NCBI GenBank assembly: GCA_903851035.1 | Contig: CAINND010000054.1 | Coordinates: 1-41,451 of the forward strand | Origin: an uncultured Acidobacteriota bacterium | GTDB taxonomy: Bacteria; Acidobacteriota; Terriglobia; Terriglobales; Acidobacteriaceae | Direction of reading: 5' to 3' | DNA length: 41,451 bases | In this document: piece after piece, positions 1 through 8,800 of the stretch | Layout of the letters: each line of letters starts with the position of its first letter | How positions within the stretch are numbered: the stretch's first letter is position 1 | Position numbers and translations under genes: made by a program | Notes under the pieces: generated by a model | Told to the model about the DNA's origin: nothing | The model's input: the letters and a program-made list of their open reading frames with translations, nothing else | The model's database searches: none

Positions 1-50
1 TGGGTCCCATGGTGGCCGAGTTCGATTACGGCGAGCGCGGGCCGAGGTAG
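1..50 (+). CDS. C-terminal tail of an upstream gene (partial)
   Basis: An open frame runs from base 3 to a TAG at 48-50 and ends in GPMVAEFDYGERGPR. The start lies outside the window. The phrase GPMVAEF is reminiscent of the tails of FAD-dependent sulfide:quinone oxidoreductase-like proteins, but 15 residues are too few to name a family. It could also be a chance open frame. Confidence 0.35.
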   Translation, partial: GPMVAEFDYGERGPR

Positions 51-59
51 AAATTCAAC

Positions 60-99
60 TACCCCACCCTAGCAAATACGGCTAGGATGGGGCACCCGG
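60..99 (+). repeat. Dispersed hairpin repeat, copy 1 (subtype A)
   Basis: The left arm CCCCACCCTAGC pairs with GCTAGGATGGGG across the loop AAATACG, leaving one C/A mismatch at the sixth position. The element ends in the conserved tail GGCACCCGG and is preceded by CAAC. Copy 3 at 40967-41008 has the same flanks and the same mismatch but a different inner stem. It is probably a REP-like non-coding element. Confidence 0.8.
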
Positions 100-116
100 A
101 AAGTTCAAAATCAACA

Positions 117-160
117 ACCCCACCCTCCGCCAACAGCGGGCGGAAGGGTAGGGCACCCGG
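117..160 (+). repeat. Dispersed hairpin repeat, copy 2 (subtype B)
   Basis: CCC, ACCCT and CCGCC pair with GGCGG, AGGGT and GGG around an AACAG-type loop, with one C/A mismatch and one bulged A. The tail is GGCACCCGG, as in copy 1. The sequence is almost identical to copy 4 at 41145-41188, about 41 kb away. It sits only 18 bases downstream of copy 1. Confidence 0.8.
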
Positions 161-196
161 TTCGTTTTCCAAGCGAAAATTTGTGGAAGAAAACTG

Positions 197-226
197 TTGA
201 CATGACATGCCGGTGCTGTATATATA
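197..226 (+). promoter_or_regulatory. Sigma70-type promoter of the padR gene
   Basis: A perfect TTGACA at 197-202 is followed by TATATA at 219-224 (16-base spacer) or 221-226 (18-base spacer). Transcription would then begin around 231-233, only a few bases before the ATG at 239. No Shine-Dalgarno sequence lies between, so the message is probably leaderless. The AT-rich stretch TATATAGAAACACAATATAT over the -10 and start codon is also where a PadR protein could bind to repress itself; that part is inference. Confidence 0.7.
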
Positions 227-238
227 GAAACACAATAT

Positions 239-646
239 ATGAGCACAACACCTATCACGACACCGATGATCGATCCGAACCTGAAGCGCGGCAGCGCCGA
301 GCTGGCCGTGCTGAGTGTGCTGAGCGCTGGCGCTCTGCACGGATATGAAATTGCCCGCCGCATCAAGGAGCAGACGGGCGGAGTGCTGGCGTTTGACCTG
401 GCATCGCTTTACCCCTTGCTGTACCGGTTGGAGAAGGATGAGCTGGTGAGCGCCGAGTGGGAGGAGAGTGCAAGCGGCCGGAAGCGGCGCTGCTACCAGT
501 TGACGGGAGCGGGAAGGGCGCGGCTGGTTCCCTTGCGCGAGCAGTGGAAGGAGTTCTTTGGGGCGCTGGACCGGCTGACGGGCTTTAACCACGCGTTTGG
601 AGGTACGGCATTCGTCGAGGCGCAGGCGGAGGCGAGCCATGGCTGA
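239..646 (+). CDS. PadR-family transcriptional regulator
   Basis: This 135-residue protein has the PadR winged-helix domain over roughly residues 12-95. The hallmark helix/wing segments LHGYEIARRI and SLYPLLYRLEKDELV are visible, followed by GRKRRCYQLTGAGR. A short C-terminal helix (LREQWKEFFGALDRL) would support dimerisation. PadR proteins usually repress an adjacent operon. Here the stop overlaps the next start by eight bases (ATGGCTGA), so the membrane protein downstream is translationally coupled and is the likely partner. The ATG at 239 is preceded by a strong promoter but no ribosome-binding site. The ligand cannot be told from the sequence. Confidence 0.93.
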   Translation: MSTTPITTPMIDPNLKRGSAELAVLSVLSAGALHGYEIARRIKEQTGGVLAFDLASLYPLLYRLEKDELVSAEWEESASGRKRRCYQLTGAGRARLVPLREQWKEFFGALDRLTGFNHAFGGTAFVEAQAEASHG

Positions 647-1358
647 GTCGCAGCCGGATTTTGCGCGGCTGGTGAAGAGCCGCATGGGGCGCTATGCCGA
701 CACGGCTGGCGATGAAGTGGTGTGCGAGCTGGCCGGTCATCTGGAGGATTTGTACGGCGAGCTGCTGTCGAAGGGGCTGACCCCGGCGGAGGCCGAGCGT
801 GAGGCTCTGGCCTGGGCGGGCGACTGGAAGCGGCTGGAGCGCGGGATCGAAGTAGCAAGGGAGGGAAAGATGATAGAGCGGATGCCGAAGATTCTGCTGC
901 CGGGCGCGGTGGCGCTGTTGGTGAGCACCGCCGGCCAGAGATTGCTATGGCAAGTGGGCTGGGGGCCAACGATGACCTTCCACTACTATCGCGGGCTGGT
1001 GGATGTTCATGGCTGGGGCGGTATTCCGCTGCATTGGGGCGATGCTCCATGGCTGCTGGTGATGGTGTTGAGCGGCGCGCTGGCGGCATGGCTGTGCCGC
1101 TGGATGGGAGGCAACTGGCGTCAGCGGCTGTGGGCGGCGGAGTTGCCGGTACTGGCGATGCTGGCGCTTATATCGGCGTTCATCTTCATTGGTTTGCCCA
1201 TCGAGTACTTGTATGGTTCGCTGGCTCCGGCCAGGGAGCTGATGGTGGCGTGGCTGAGCTTTATGCTGACGAACATCCTGCTGCCCGGAGTGGCGCTGCT
1301 GGTGGGGGCAGCGCCTTTGCTGGCCCTGCGTGCCAGCGGCAGGTTGTCACGAGCGTAG
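639..1358 (+). CDS. HAAS/DUF1700-like membrane protein, PadR partner
   Basis: This 239-residue protein has a soluble N-terminal part (about residues 1-75) with the pattern of the HAAS or permease-prefix domain: VCELAGHLEDLYGELLSKGLTPAEAEREAL. Four or so hydrophobic helices follow (around 85-105, 130-150, 165-185 and 205-235). Such proteins are typically encoded directly behind PadR genes in Acidobacteria and Firmicutes and are thought to act in membrane signalling. The start at 639 is chosen because MAESQ begins the conserved domain and overlaps the padR stop. An in-frame start further upstream at 597 would add only an arginine-rich, unlikely extension. Confidence 0.8.
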   Translation: MAESQPDFARLVKSRMGRYADTAGDEVVCELAGHLEDLYGELLSKGLTPAEAEREALAWAGDWKRLERGIEVAREGKMIERMPKILLPGAVALLVSTAGQRLLWQVGWGPTMTFHYYRGLVDVHGWGGIPLHWGDAPWLLVMVLSGALAAWLCRWMGGNWRQRLWAAELPVLAMLALISAFIFIGLPIEYLYGSLAPARELMVAWLSFMLTNILLPGVALLVGAAPLLALRASGRLSRA

Positions 1359-1418
1359 GTTTGTGGGCTGCGCGGCGATGTTTTTGATGATGTAAATACG
1401 GATGATGGTTGTTTGACG

Positions 1419-1444
1419 GGCGGCGCGATGGCGTCGCCTTTTTT
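1419..1444 (+). terminator. Rho-independent terminator of the padR operon
   Basis: GGCGGCG (1419-1425) pairs with CGTCGCC (1432-1438) around the loop CGATGG, and six T residues follow at once (1439-1444). One pair is a G-U wobble that works only in plus-strand RNA, which fits termination of the upstream pair. Confidence 0.75.
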
Positions 1445-1583
1445 GTATGCCGGCGATGGCTTCCACATCATGATTTGCAGCGGCGAGCGTTCTGCTTTCC
1501 GTGGTGAAAACCTGCGGCATTCCCATTGCATGGAAAAGCAATCCCGCATATAGTTTCGAGTCGAGTTCCAACTCATAGAAAGC

Positions 1584-1625
1584 AGTAAAGCTCTTTTACT
1601 TTTGAACGGAAACTTTTGACCGGAA
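1584..1625 (+). promoter_or_regulatory. Palindrome and tandem 14-bp repeat upstream of cstA
   Basis: An inverted repeat AGTAAA (1584-1589) / TTTACT (1595-1600) runs into two adjacent 14-base direct repeats, ACTTTTGAACGGAA (1598-1611) and ACTTTTGACCGGAA (1612-1625), which differ at one base. They end 25 bases before the cstA start. Each repeat contains a TTGA(A/C)C that could serve as a -35 element, but I find no convincing -10. An activator or repressor site is the likely explanation. The rest of 1359-1650 holds only the terminator at 1419-1444. Confidence 0.5.
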
Positions 1626-1650
1626 TCACATAGCTCATGCAGGGGGATCT

Positions 1651-3504
1651 ATGAATACATTTCCAATTATGCTGGGCGCGTTGTGTATCTACGCACTGGC
1701 ATACCGCTACTACAGCGCGTTTATCGCCGCCAAGGCGCTGGTGCTGGATGATCGCCGCATCACACCGGCGCACACCTACGAAGATGGCCACAACTACGTT
1801 CCTTCGCCCAAGTGGGTGCTGTTTGGGCATCACTTTGCGGCCATCGCCGGAGCCGGACCGCTGGTTGGTCCGACGCTGGCGGCCCAGTTCGGCTTTGCGC
1901 CGGGCTTTTTGTGGATTCTGATTGGCGCGGTGTTTGCGGGCTGCGTGCAGGATTTCACGGTGCTGGTAGCCAGCGTCCGCCACAAGGGACGCTCGCTGGC
2001 CGACATTGCGCGGACGGAGATTGGTCCGTTTGCCGGGCTGGTGGCGATGATCGCCGTGCTGTTCATCCTGCTGGTGACGCTGGCCGGACTGGGCACGGTG
2101 GTGGTGAACGCGCTGGCGAACAGTCCGTGGGGCGTGTTTACGATTGGCTGGACGATTCCCATCGCGCTCATCATGGGCGTGTGGATGTTCAAGAGCGGCC
2201 ACGGCGAGGTGAAGATCACGGGACCGAGCATCTTCGGCGTGGTTTGCCTGCTGGCGGCGGTTATTTTCGGCCACACCTTCGCGGAAAGCTCCTATGCCCA
2301 CGCGCTGAGCTTTAACGCGCACCAGATCACGCTGCTGATGGTGGCCTACGGCTTTATCGCCAGCGTGCTGCCGGTATGGCTGCTGCTGGAACCGCGCGAC
2401 TACCTGTCCACATACGTCAAGCTAGGCACGATCGCCGTGCTGATCATCGGCGTCTTCGTGGTGCACCCGGACATTCAGTTCCCGGCCTTCACGGCGTTTG
2501 TGCATGGCGGCGGACCGATCATCAAGGGCAAGCTGTTTCCATTCCTGTTTGTGACAATTGCCTGCGGCGCCATCAGCGGCTTCCACTCACTGGTGAGCAG
2601 CGGCACGACGCCGAAGATGCTGGACAAGGAGACGGACGCAAGGTTCATCGGCTACGGCGCCATGTTGTGCGAATCGCTGGTCGGCGTGCTGGCGCTGATC
2701 GCGGCCTGCTCGCTGTCACAGGGCGACTACTTCGCCATCAACACTCCTCCGGCAGTGTTTGCCAAGCTGGGACTGCACACGGTGAACCTGGGCGAGTTCA
2801 GCAAGGAAGTTGGCGAGAACCTGGCAGGACGCACCGGCGGCGCAGTCAGCCTGGCCATCGGCATGGCGCAGATCTTCCGCGGCCTGCCGGGCATGGCCAA
2901 ACTGATGGGCTACTGGTATCACTACGCCATCATGTTCGAGGCCTTGTTCATCCTGACGACGGTGGATACCGGCACGCGCGTGGCTCGCTACGTGCTGCAG
3001 GAACTGCTGGGCAAGGTGTACAAGCCGTTTGCCAACAACGCATGGCTGCCGAGCAACCTGATTGCCACCACGGTGGTGGTAGCGGGCTGGGGTTACCTGA
3101 TCTGGACGAACAACATCACGACCATCTGGCCGCTGTTCGGCACCGGCAACCAGTTGCTGGCGACGATTGCGCTGGCCGTGGTGACGACCTTCCTGATCAA
3201 CATGGGCAAGGCCAAGTACGCGTGGCTGAGTTTCATTCCGATGGTCTTTGTCGGCATCACCACGATTTCGGCGGGCGTGTTGAGCATCCAGACCAACTTC
3301 TGGCCGATGCGTTTGCAGCCGGGCAAGTACTTTGTGGGCGTGCTGGATACATCGCTGATGGTGATCTTTATCACCGGCGTGGTGCTGGTGCTGATTGACG
3401 CCATCCGGCGCTGGATCAGCGTGCTGAACGGCGGGCCGGTTCCGGAAGAGGCCTTCGGGCCGCCGGAGACGAAAGAAGGACAGATCAAGATGGGCTGCTG
3501 CTAA
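1651..3504 (+). CDS. cstA: Carbon starvation protein A (peptide/pyruvate transporter)
   Basis: A 617-residue polytopic inner-membrane protein of the CstA/BtsT family, which imports peptides or pyruvate, often under nutrient limitation. It is somewhat shorter than the E. coli protein of about 700 residues. Family segments are visible: YEDGHNYVPSPKWVLFGHHF near residue 50, then AGAGPLVGPTLAAQFG. About 16 hydrophobic helices follow, with SGFHSLVSSGTTPKMLDKET around residue 310. The tail ends in MGCC. The start has a strong ribosome-binding site, AGGGGG, a few bases before the ATG. The operator-like repeats upstream suggest regulated expression. It stands alone and ends at a bidirectional terminator. 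Confidence 0.95.
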   Translation: MNTFPIMLGALCIYALAYRYYSAFIAAKALVLDDRRITPAHTYEDGHNYVPSPKWVLFGHHFAAIAGAGPLVGPTLAAQFGFAPGFLWILIGAVFAGCVQDFTVLVASVRHKGRSLADIARTEIGPFAGLVAMIAVLFILLVTLAGLGTVVVNALANSPWGVFTIGWTIPIALIMGVWMFKSGHGEVKITGPSIFGVVCLLAAVIFGHTFAESSYAHALSFNAHQITLLMVAYGFIASVLPVWLLLEPRDYLSTYVKLGTIAVLIIGVFVVHPDIQFPAFTAFVHGGGPIIKGKLFPFLFVTIACGAISGFHSLVSSGTTPKMLDKETDARFIGYGAMLCESLVGVLALIAACSLSQGDYFAINTPPAVFAKLGLHTVNLGEFSKEVGENLAGRTGGAVSLAIGMAQIFRGLPGMAKLMGYWYHYAIMFEALFILTTVDTGTRVARYVLQELLGKVYKPFANNAWLPSNLIATTVVVAGWGYLIWTNNITTIWPLFGTGNQLLATIALAVVTTFLINMGKAKYAWLSFIPMVFVGITTISAGVLSIQTNFWPMRLQPGKYFVGVLDTSLMVIFITGVVLVLIDAIRRWISVLNGGPVPEEAFGPPETKEGQIKMGCC

Positions 3505-3520
3505 GCCAATCCTGAGCGGA

Positions 3521-3556
3521 AAAAAGAGCGGAGCCCGCGATGGGCTCCGCTTTTTT
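3521..3556. terminator. Bidirectional terminator between cstA and amt
   Basis: AGCGGAGCCC and GGGCTCCGCT form a perfect 10-bp stem over a short GCGAT loop, flanked by five A residues on the left and six T residues on the right. It can therefore terminate cstA from the left and amt from the right. Confidence 0.9.
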
Positions 3557-3576
3557 GCGCCCCGGATGGCGGGGAA

Positions 3577-4986
3577 TTAAGTATCCAGCGAGTAGCCTTC
3601 CTCGCCATGCTGGGTGAGGTCGAGGCCGGTGGACTCCTGCTCGGCGGTGACGCGGAGGCCGACGGTCAAATCCACGAGCTTGAGCAGTAGGAGCGTGCCG
3701 ACGGCAGCCAGCACCCAGGCGATGAGAACTCCGCAGGCCTGGTTGAGGAGCTGGCGAGCGTTGCCATCGAAGAGTCCGCTGCCGGTCAGGTTGCCCTGGG
3801 CATCCTTGAAGACGGGGTTGATGTAGCGGCTGGCGAAGACTCCGGTGAGCAGCGCGCCGATGGTGCCGCCAGCGCCGTGAACGCCAAAGGCGTCAAGGGA
3901 GTCATCGTAGCCGAAGTAGGACTTGACCTTGACGACCATGAAGTAGCAGAAGGGGCCGGCGAGGAAGCCGATGGCCAGGGCCGACATGGGGCCGACGAAT
4001 CCGGCGGCGGGCGTGATGGCCACCAGCCCGGCAACGGCGCCGGAGATTCCGCCGAGGGCGCTGGGATGGCCGGAGAAGATCCACTCAGCGGCCATCCAGC
4101 CGAGGGCGGCGGCAGCGGCGGCAAAATGCGTGGCGACGAAGGCCGAGGTGGCCAGGCTTCCGCTGCCGAGGGCGCTGCCGGCGTTAAAGCCGAACCAGCC
4201 GACCCAGAGCAGACAGGCTCCGATGAAGGCCAGCACGACGCTATGCGGACGAAGCTGCTCGTGCGGGTAATCCCGGCGCTTGCCCAGGTAGAGGGCGCAG
4301 ACCAGGGCGCTGACTCCGCTGGTGACGTGCACGACGGTGCCGCCGGCGAAGTCGAGGCAGGGGATGCGACCCCCGAGCGAGGCGTTGAGCAGGCCTCCCT
4401 TGCCCCACACCATGTGCGCCATGGGAGTGTAGATGACGAGCGACCAGAGGGTGAGGAAGACGAGCATGCCGCTGAACTTCATGCGCTCGGCGAAGGCTCC
4501 GCTGATGAGCGCCGGAGTGATGATGGCGAACATGAGCTGATAGACCATGAAGGTCTGGAGCGGAATGGTGGCGGCGTAATCGGCATCCGGCGCGGCGCCG
4601 ACGCCGTGCAGAAAGAGGTGCTGCAGGTTGCCGATGACGCTGCCGCCGGGGCCGAAGGCCAGGCTAAAGCCGACCACTCCCCAGAGCACGGTGATGACGG
4701 CCATCATGGCAAAGCTCTGCATCATGGTGGAGAGGACATTCTTTTTGCGGACAAGGCCGCCGTAAAAGAGCGCCAGGCCGGGACCGGTCATCAACAGGAC
4801 GAGAGCGCTGCTGATGAGCATCCAGGCGTTGTCGGCATTACTGCGCGCCTCGGTTACCTGCTTTTGCAGGTCGGCAAACTGCTGCGGCGTGACGCTCTGC
4901 GCATGGAGGGCGACACACAAAAACAGAAGGGCGGCGAGGGCGCACCAGCGTGCGCCCCGGAAGGATATATAAGTTTTTCCGGGCAT
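3577..4986 (-). CDS. amt: Ammonium transporter Amt
   Basis: A 469-residue Amt/MEP/Rh channel that conducts ammonium across the inner membrane. A cleavable signal peptide (residues 1-30, ending LHAQ) and a short periplasmic segment precede 11 membrane helices. Key residues are visible: Asp212 in LDFAGGTVVH, and the twin pore histidines His220 and His370 (the latter in DAFGVHGAGGT). The family phrase FYGGLVRKKNVLS is also present. No glnB/glnK gene lies beside it, which is unusual for amt. No ribosome-binding site precedes the ATG, and the predicted promoter leaves a leader of only a few bases. Confidence 0.96.
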   Translation of the reverse strand: MPGKTYISFRGARWCALAALLFLCVALHAQSVTPQQFADLQKQVTEARSNADNAWMLISSALVLLMTGPGLALFYGGLVRKKNVLSTMMQSFAMMAVITVLWGVVGFSLAFGPGGSVIGNLQHLFLHGVGAAPDADYAATIPLQTFMVYQLMFAIITPALISGAFAERMKFSGMLVFLTLWSLVIYTPMAHMVWGKGGLLNASLGGRIPCLDFAGGTVVHVTSGVSALVCALYLGKRRDYPHEQLRPHSVVLAFIGACLLWVGWFGFNAGSALGSGSLATSAFVATHFAAAAAALGWMAAEWIFSGHPSALGGISGAVAGLVAITPAAGFVGPMSALAIGFLAGPFCYFMVVKVKSYFGYDDSLDAFGVHGAGGTIGALLTGVFASRYINPVFKDAQGNLTGSGLFDGNARQLLNQACGVLIAWVLAAVGTLLLLKLVDLTVGLRVTAEQESTGLDLTQHGEEGYSLDT

Positions 4987-4995
4987 AGCAAACCA

Positions 4996-5037
4996 AGTTT
5001 AATCGGACGAGGCGGCGTCTCAAAGACAAATCTTTGA
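4996..5037 (-). promoter_or_regulatory. amt promoter with overlapping palindrome
   Basis: On the minus strand TTGAGA (5023-5018) and TAAACT (5001-4996) are separated by 16 bases. Nine bases later comes the amt ATG, so transcription would start about 3 bases before it. A perfect inverted repeat TCAAAGA-CAAA-TCTTTGA (5020-5037) overlaps the -35 hexamer and is well placed for a repressor. I see no sigma54-type -24/-12 signature. Confidence 0.5.
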
Positions 5038-5095
5038 CGGTATGCAGGGATGGGAGACAGCCGACCAATAGCGGTGAGCGGACGGTCAGTCCGGC

Positions 5096-5746
5096 TTAGT
5101 GTTGCGGGCTGCGGGCCTGTTCGACGAACTTGCGGAAGCGCAGGGCGAGCTCGCGAATCCAGGCACCCTCGCGGAAGCGCAGGGCCTGGCGCGGGATGAG
5201 GTCCTCACCCACGCCAAGGGCGGCGGCGCCGGCATGGATGTAGGCCTGGGCAGCGCTCTGGGTGACGCCACCGGCGGCGATGAGCGCGACCTGCGGCAGA
5301 GGGGCCTTGAGGGCGCGGATGTATTTTTCTCCGCCGACTTCGCCGACGGGGAAGACCTTGACGTAATCGGCTCCGGAGCGGTGGGCGGCAAGAATTTCCG
5401 TTGGCGTGAGGGCGCCGGGGATGAAGACGCAATCGTGCTGGCGGCAGAAGTCGGCAATCTCCGGCTGAAAGGCGGGCGCAGTAAGGAACTGCGCGCCGGC
5501 CTCGAACTGGCGCTCGGCATCTTCCAGCGAAAGCACTTCGGCGCCGGTGATGACCTGCGGAAAGCGCTGGCGGAGGTCGGCAATGACCTGCGTGCAACCG
5601 GGGATGGTGGCGGCGATCTCCGCAATGGGGATGCCGCCGGCGGCGATGTATTCGACGGCGAACAGGGCCAGCTCGGCGCTTTTGACGCGCACGGAGGGAA
5701 TGATGCCAATCTCGCGAATCTTATTGCGGATTTCTTCCCGTTTCAC
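5096..5746 (-). CDS. eda: KDPG/KDPGal-type aldolase (Eda family)
   Basis: A 216-residue class I aldolase that cleaves 2-keto-3-deoxy-6-phosphogluconate (or the galactonate epimer) to pyruvate and glyceraldehyde 3-phosphate, the last step of the Entner-Doudoroff route. The Schiff-base lysine is Lys130 in DYVKVFP, and the catalytic Glu43 lies in GIPIAEI. IPSVRVKSAE near residue 16 and the phosphate-binding AAGGVT are also typical. I chose the GTG at 5746 because AAGGAG lies about eight bases before it; the frame is open further upstream but has no ribosome-binding site there. No edd or kdgK lies nearby, so the precise substrate is open. Confidence 0.9.
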   Translation of the reverse strand: MKREEIRNKIREIGIIPSVRVKSAELALFAVEYIAAGGIPIAEIAATIPGCTQVIADLRQRFPQVITGAEVLSLEDAERQFEAGAQFLTAPAFQPEIADFCRQHDCVFIPGALTPTEILAAHRSGADYVKVFPVGEVGGEKYIRALKAPLPQVALIAAGGVTQSAAQAYIHAGAAALGVGEDLIPRQALRFREGAWIRELALRFRKFVEQARSPQH

Positions 5747-5823
5747 GGCGGTGCTCCTTCTGCAGTCCTTATGTGGATCATTGGGCTGGTAGTGGCAATC
5801 AACTATCCTACATGCCCGCAATT

Positions 5824-8800
5824 TTATCCTTCATGCCCATAGCTTTCGTGCTCATAAACGCTCTGCGAATCCTCGGGTGCGGGCAGGTGATCGTCCGGCC
5901 GCGCCCACCAGACGTAGAAGGTGGGCATCAGCAGGATGCTCAGTGCCAGGTCGGCGATGAGTCCGCCGACGATGACGATGGCGAAGGGCCGCTGCGAATC
6001 CGAGCCGATGGCGTGCGAAGTTGCGGCCGGCAACAAGCCGAGGGTCGCCACCAGCATGGTCATCATGATGGGGCGCAGACGGCGGACGGCGCCTTCGATG
6101 GCGGCATCGCGGATGGGCATGCCACGGGCGCGAAGCTGGTTGATGTATTCCACCATGATGACGCCGATTTGCACGCTGACGCCGAAGAGCGCGAGGAAGC
6201 CGACGCCGCTGCTGACACTGAAGTGCGTGCGGGTAACGAGCAAGGCCATCAATCCGCCGAAGGGCGCTATGGCCACGTTGAGCAGGTTGAGGCAGGCCCA
6301 CTTGAGCGAGCCGAAGGCGCCGTAGATGATGATGAAGATGAGGAAGATGGTGACGGGGACGATGAGCGCCAGGCGGGCTGAGCTGCGCTTCTGGCTCTCG
6401 TACTCGCCTTCCCAGTCAATGTGATATCCGGTGGGCAGCTTGACCTGGGCGTTGACCTTCTTCATGGATTCTTCGACGGCCGAGCCGAGGTCGCGTCCGC
6501 GGACGCTGTACTTGACGGCGATGTAACGCTGGTTGCCCTCGCGGTAGATTTCGCTGGCGCCCTCGCGCTCCTCGATCTTGCAAAGCTGGGCGAGGCTGAC
6601 GCGCTCGCCGCTGGGCGCGAGCAGGCGAATGTTGGCGATGGCTTCCTTGCGGTCGCGGAACTCCTGCTGATAGCGCAGGACGAGATCGTAGCGCGCCTCA
6701 CCATGCAGAACCTGGGTGAGGGCGTTGCCGCCGACGGCGGTCTGGATGGCGTCCTGCACGTCGGTGACGTTGATCTGGTATCGCGCGGCGGCCTGGCGAT
6801 CCACGGTGACGTTGAGATTGGGCTGGCCGAGAACGCGGAGCACGCCGAGATCCTCAATGCCGGGCACCTGCTTCATGGCGTTGGCCACCTGGTCGGCGGT
6901 GTTTTCCAGTTCTTTCAGGTCGTCGCCGTAAATCTTGGTGGCCAACTGACCCTTGACGCCGCTGACCGCCTCCTCGACGTTATCCGCGATGGGCTGCGAG
7001 AAGCCCCAGAAGACGCCGGGAATCTTGTCTAGCTCACGCTGCATGGCGGCGATGAGCTGCTCCTTGTCCTCGTGGAAGACCGGGCGCCACTGCTCCTTCG
7101 GCTTGAGGCCGACGTAATACTCGGTGTTGAAGAAGCCAGTGGTGTCAGTGCCGTCGTCGGGGCGGCCAGCTTCGCTGGTGCACTCGGTGGCCTCCGGGAA
7201 AGAGCAGAGGATGATGCGCGCCTTGTTCATGACGCGGAGCGATTCGGTGGGCCCGGTGGAGGGCGAAAGCGTGCCGCGAATCCAGAGCGCGCCTTCGTCG
7301 AGGTGAGGCAGAAACTCCGAGCCGATGGCGCCGGAGAAGATGAGAAAGCCGCTGATGCTGACGGCGCAGAGCGCGACGGCGACCATGGCCATGCGGTGAT
7401 CCACGCACCAGGCGACGGTGTGGCGATAGCGCTCGGTGAGCCAGACCAGCACGGGATTCTCCCAGTCCTTCGTCTCCTTGCGGAAGAAGAAGCTGGCGAG
7501 CACGGGGGCGATGGTCATGCTGAAGATGACGGCGCCGAGCAGGGCAAAGGCCACGGTCCATGCCATGGGGCGGAAGAGGCGGCCTTCCACGCGCTGCAAG
7601 GTGAAGATGGGCAGGTAGCCGGTGATGATGATGGCGACGGCGTAGAAGACCGGGCGCTGCACCTCATGGGCGGCGGCGCGGATGCGGTCGTGGACACTGG
7701 CCTTGGTATCCTGCGCGCCAAGGTGGCGGATGATGTTTTCCACCATGACGACGGCGCCATCGACGACCATGCCGAAGTCGAGTGCGCCGAGCGAGAGCAG
7801 GTTGGCCGGGATGTGACGCAGGTCCAGGCAGATGCTGGCGAAGAGCAGCGAGAAGGGAATGGTGAGGGCGACGATGAGCGCGCCGCGCACGTTGCCCAAA
7901 AAGAGCAGCAGCACCAGCGTGACCAGGATGAAACCTTCCGTCAGATTACGCAGCACCGTGCTGGTGGTGTAGTGGATGAGCTCGCTGCGGTCGAGGAAGG
8001 GAACGATGGTGACGCCCTTGGGCAGGATGTGCTCATTGACGTACTTGACCTTGGCTTGCAGCGCGGTAAGCGCCGTATCAATGTTGGCGCCCTTGCGCAC
8101 GGGCACAATGCCGCTGACCACGTCGTCGTTGTCAATGATGCGGCCATCTTCCTTGCGAATGGCGCGGGCGAACTGGCCGAGGCGAATCTTGGGGCCCTGC
8201 GCGACGGTGGCCACGTCTTTGACGCGCAGCGGGATGCCGCTTTTCGTGATGAGGACGGTGTTCTCGATGTCCTGCACGGTCTTGATCTGGCCGACTTCGC
8301 GGACGTTGATTTGCTGCAGGCCGCTTTCCACAAAGCTGCCGCCGGCGTTGGTGTTGTTGTTGGTGAGCTGCTGCTCCACCTGCTGCAGGCTGAGGCCGTA
8401 GGCGATGAGCTTGTTGGGATCGAGCTTGACCTGGTACTCGCGGGTGGGGCCGCCGAAGGTGTTCACATCCACGATGTCGGTGGTGGCCTTCAGGTTCTTT
8501 TCCACCACCCAGTCCTGGAGCGACTTGAGCTCCATCACGTCATAACGCGGATTGGTGCTGTGCAGGGTGTAGAAGTAAATCTGCCCGGCGGGACTCCAGT
8601 CGGTGCCCATCTGCGGCGTGACGCCGTTGGGCAAGGTGACCTGGCTGATGCGCTCGAGGACGCGCTCGCGGTTCCAGTCGTTGCTGGAGTCGTCATCGAA
8701 GATGAGCTTGATGTCACTGAGGCCGAAGAGCGAGAACGAGCGCAGGTGCACGACGTGCGGAATGCCGTTGAGAGCCGTCTCCAATGGCACAGTGACCTGC

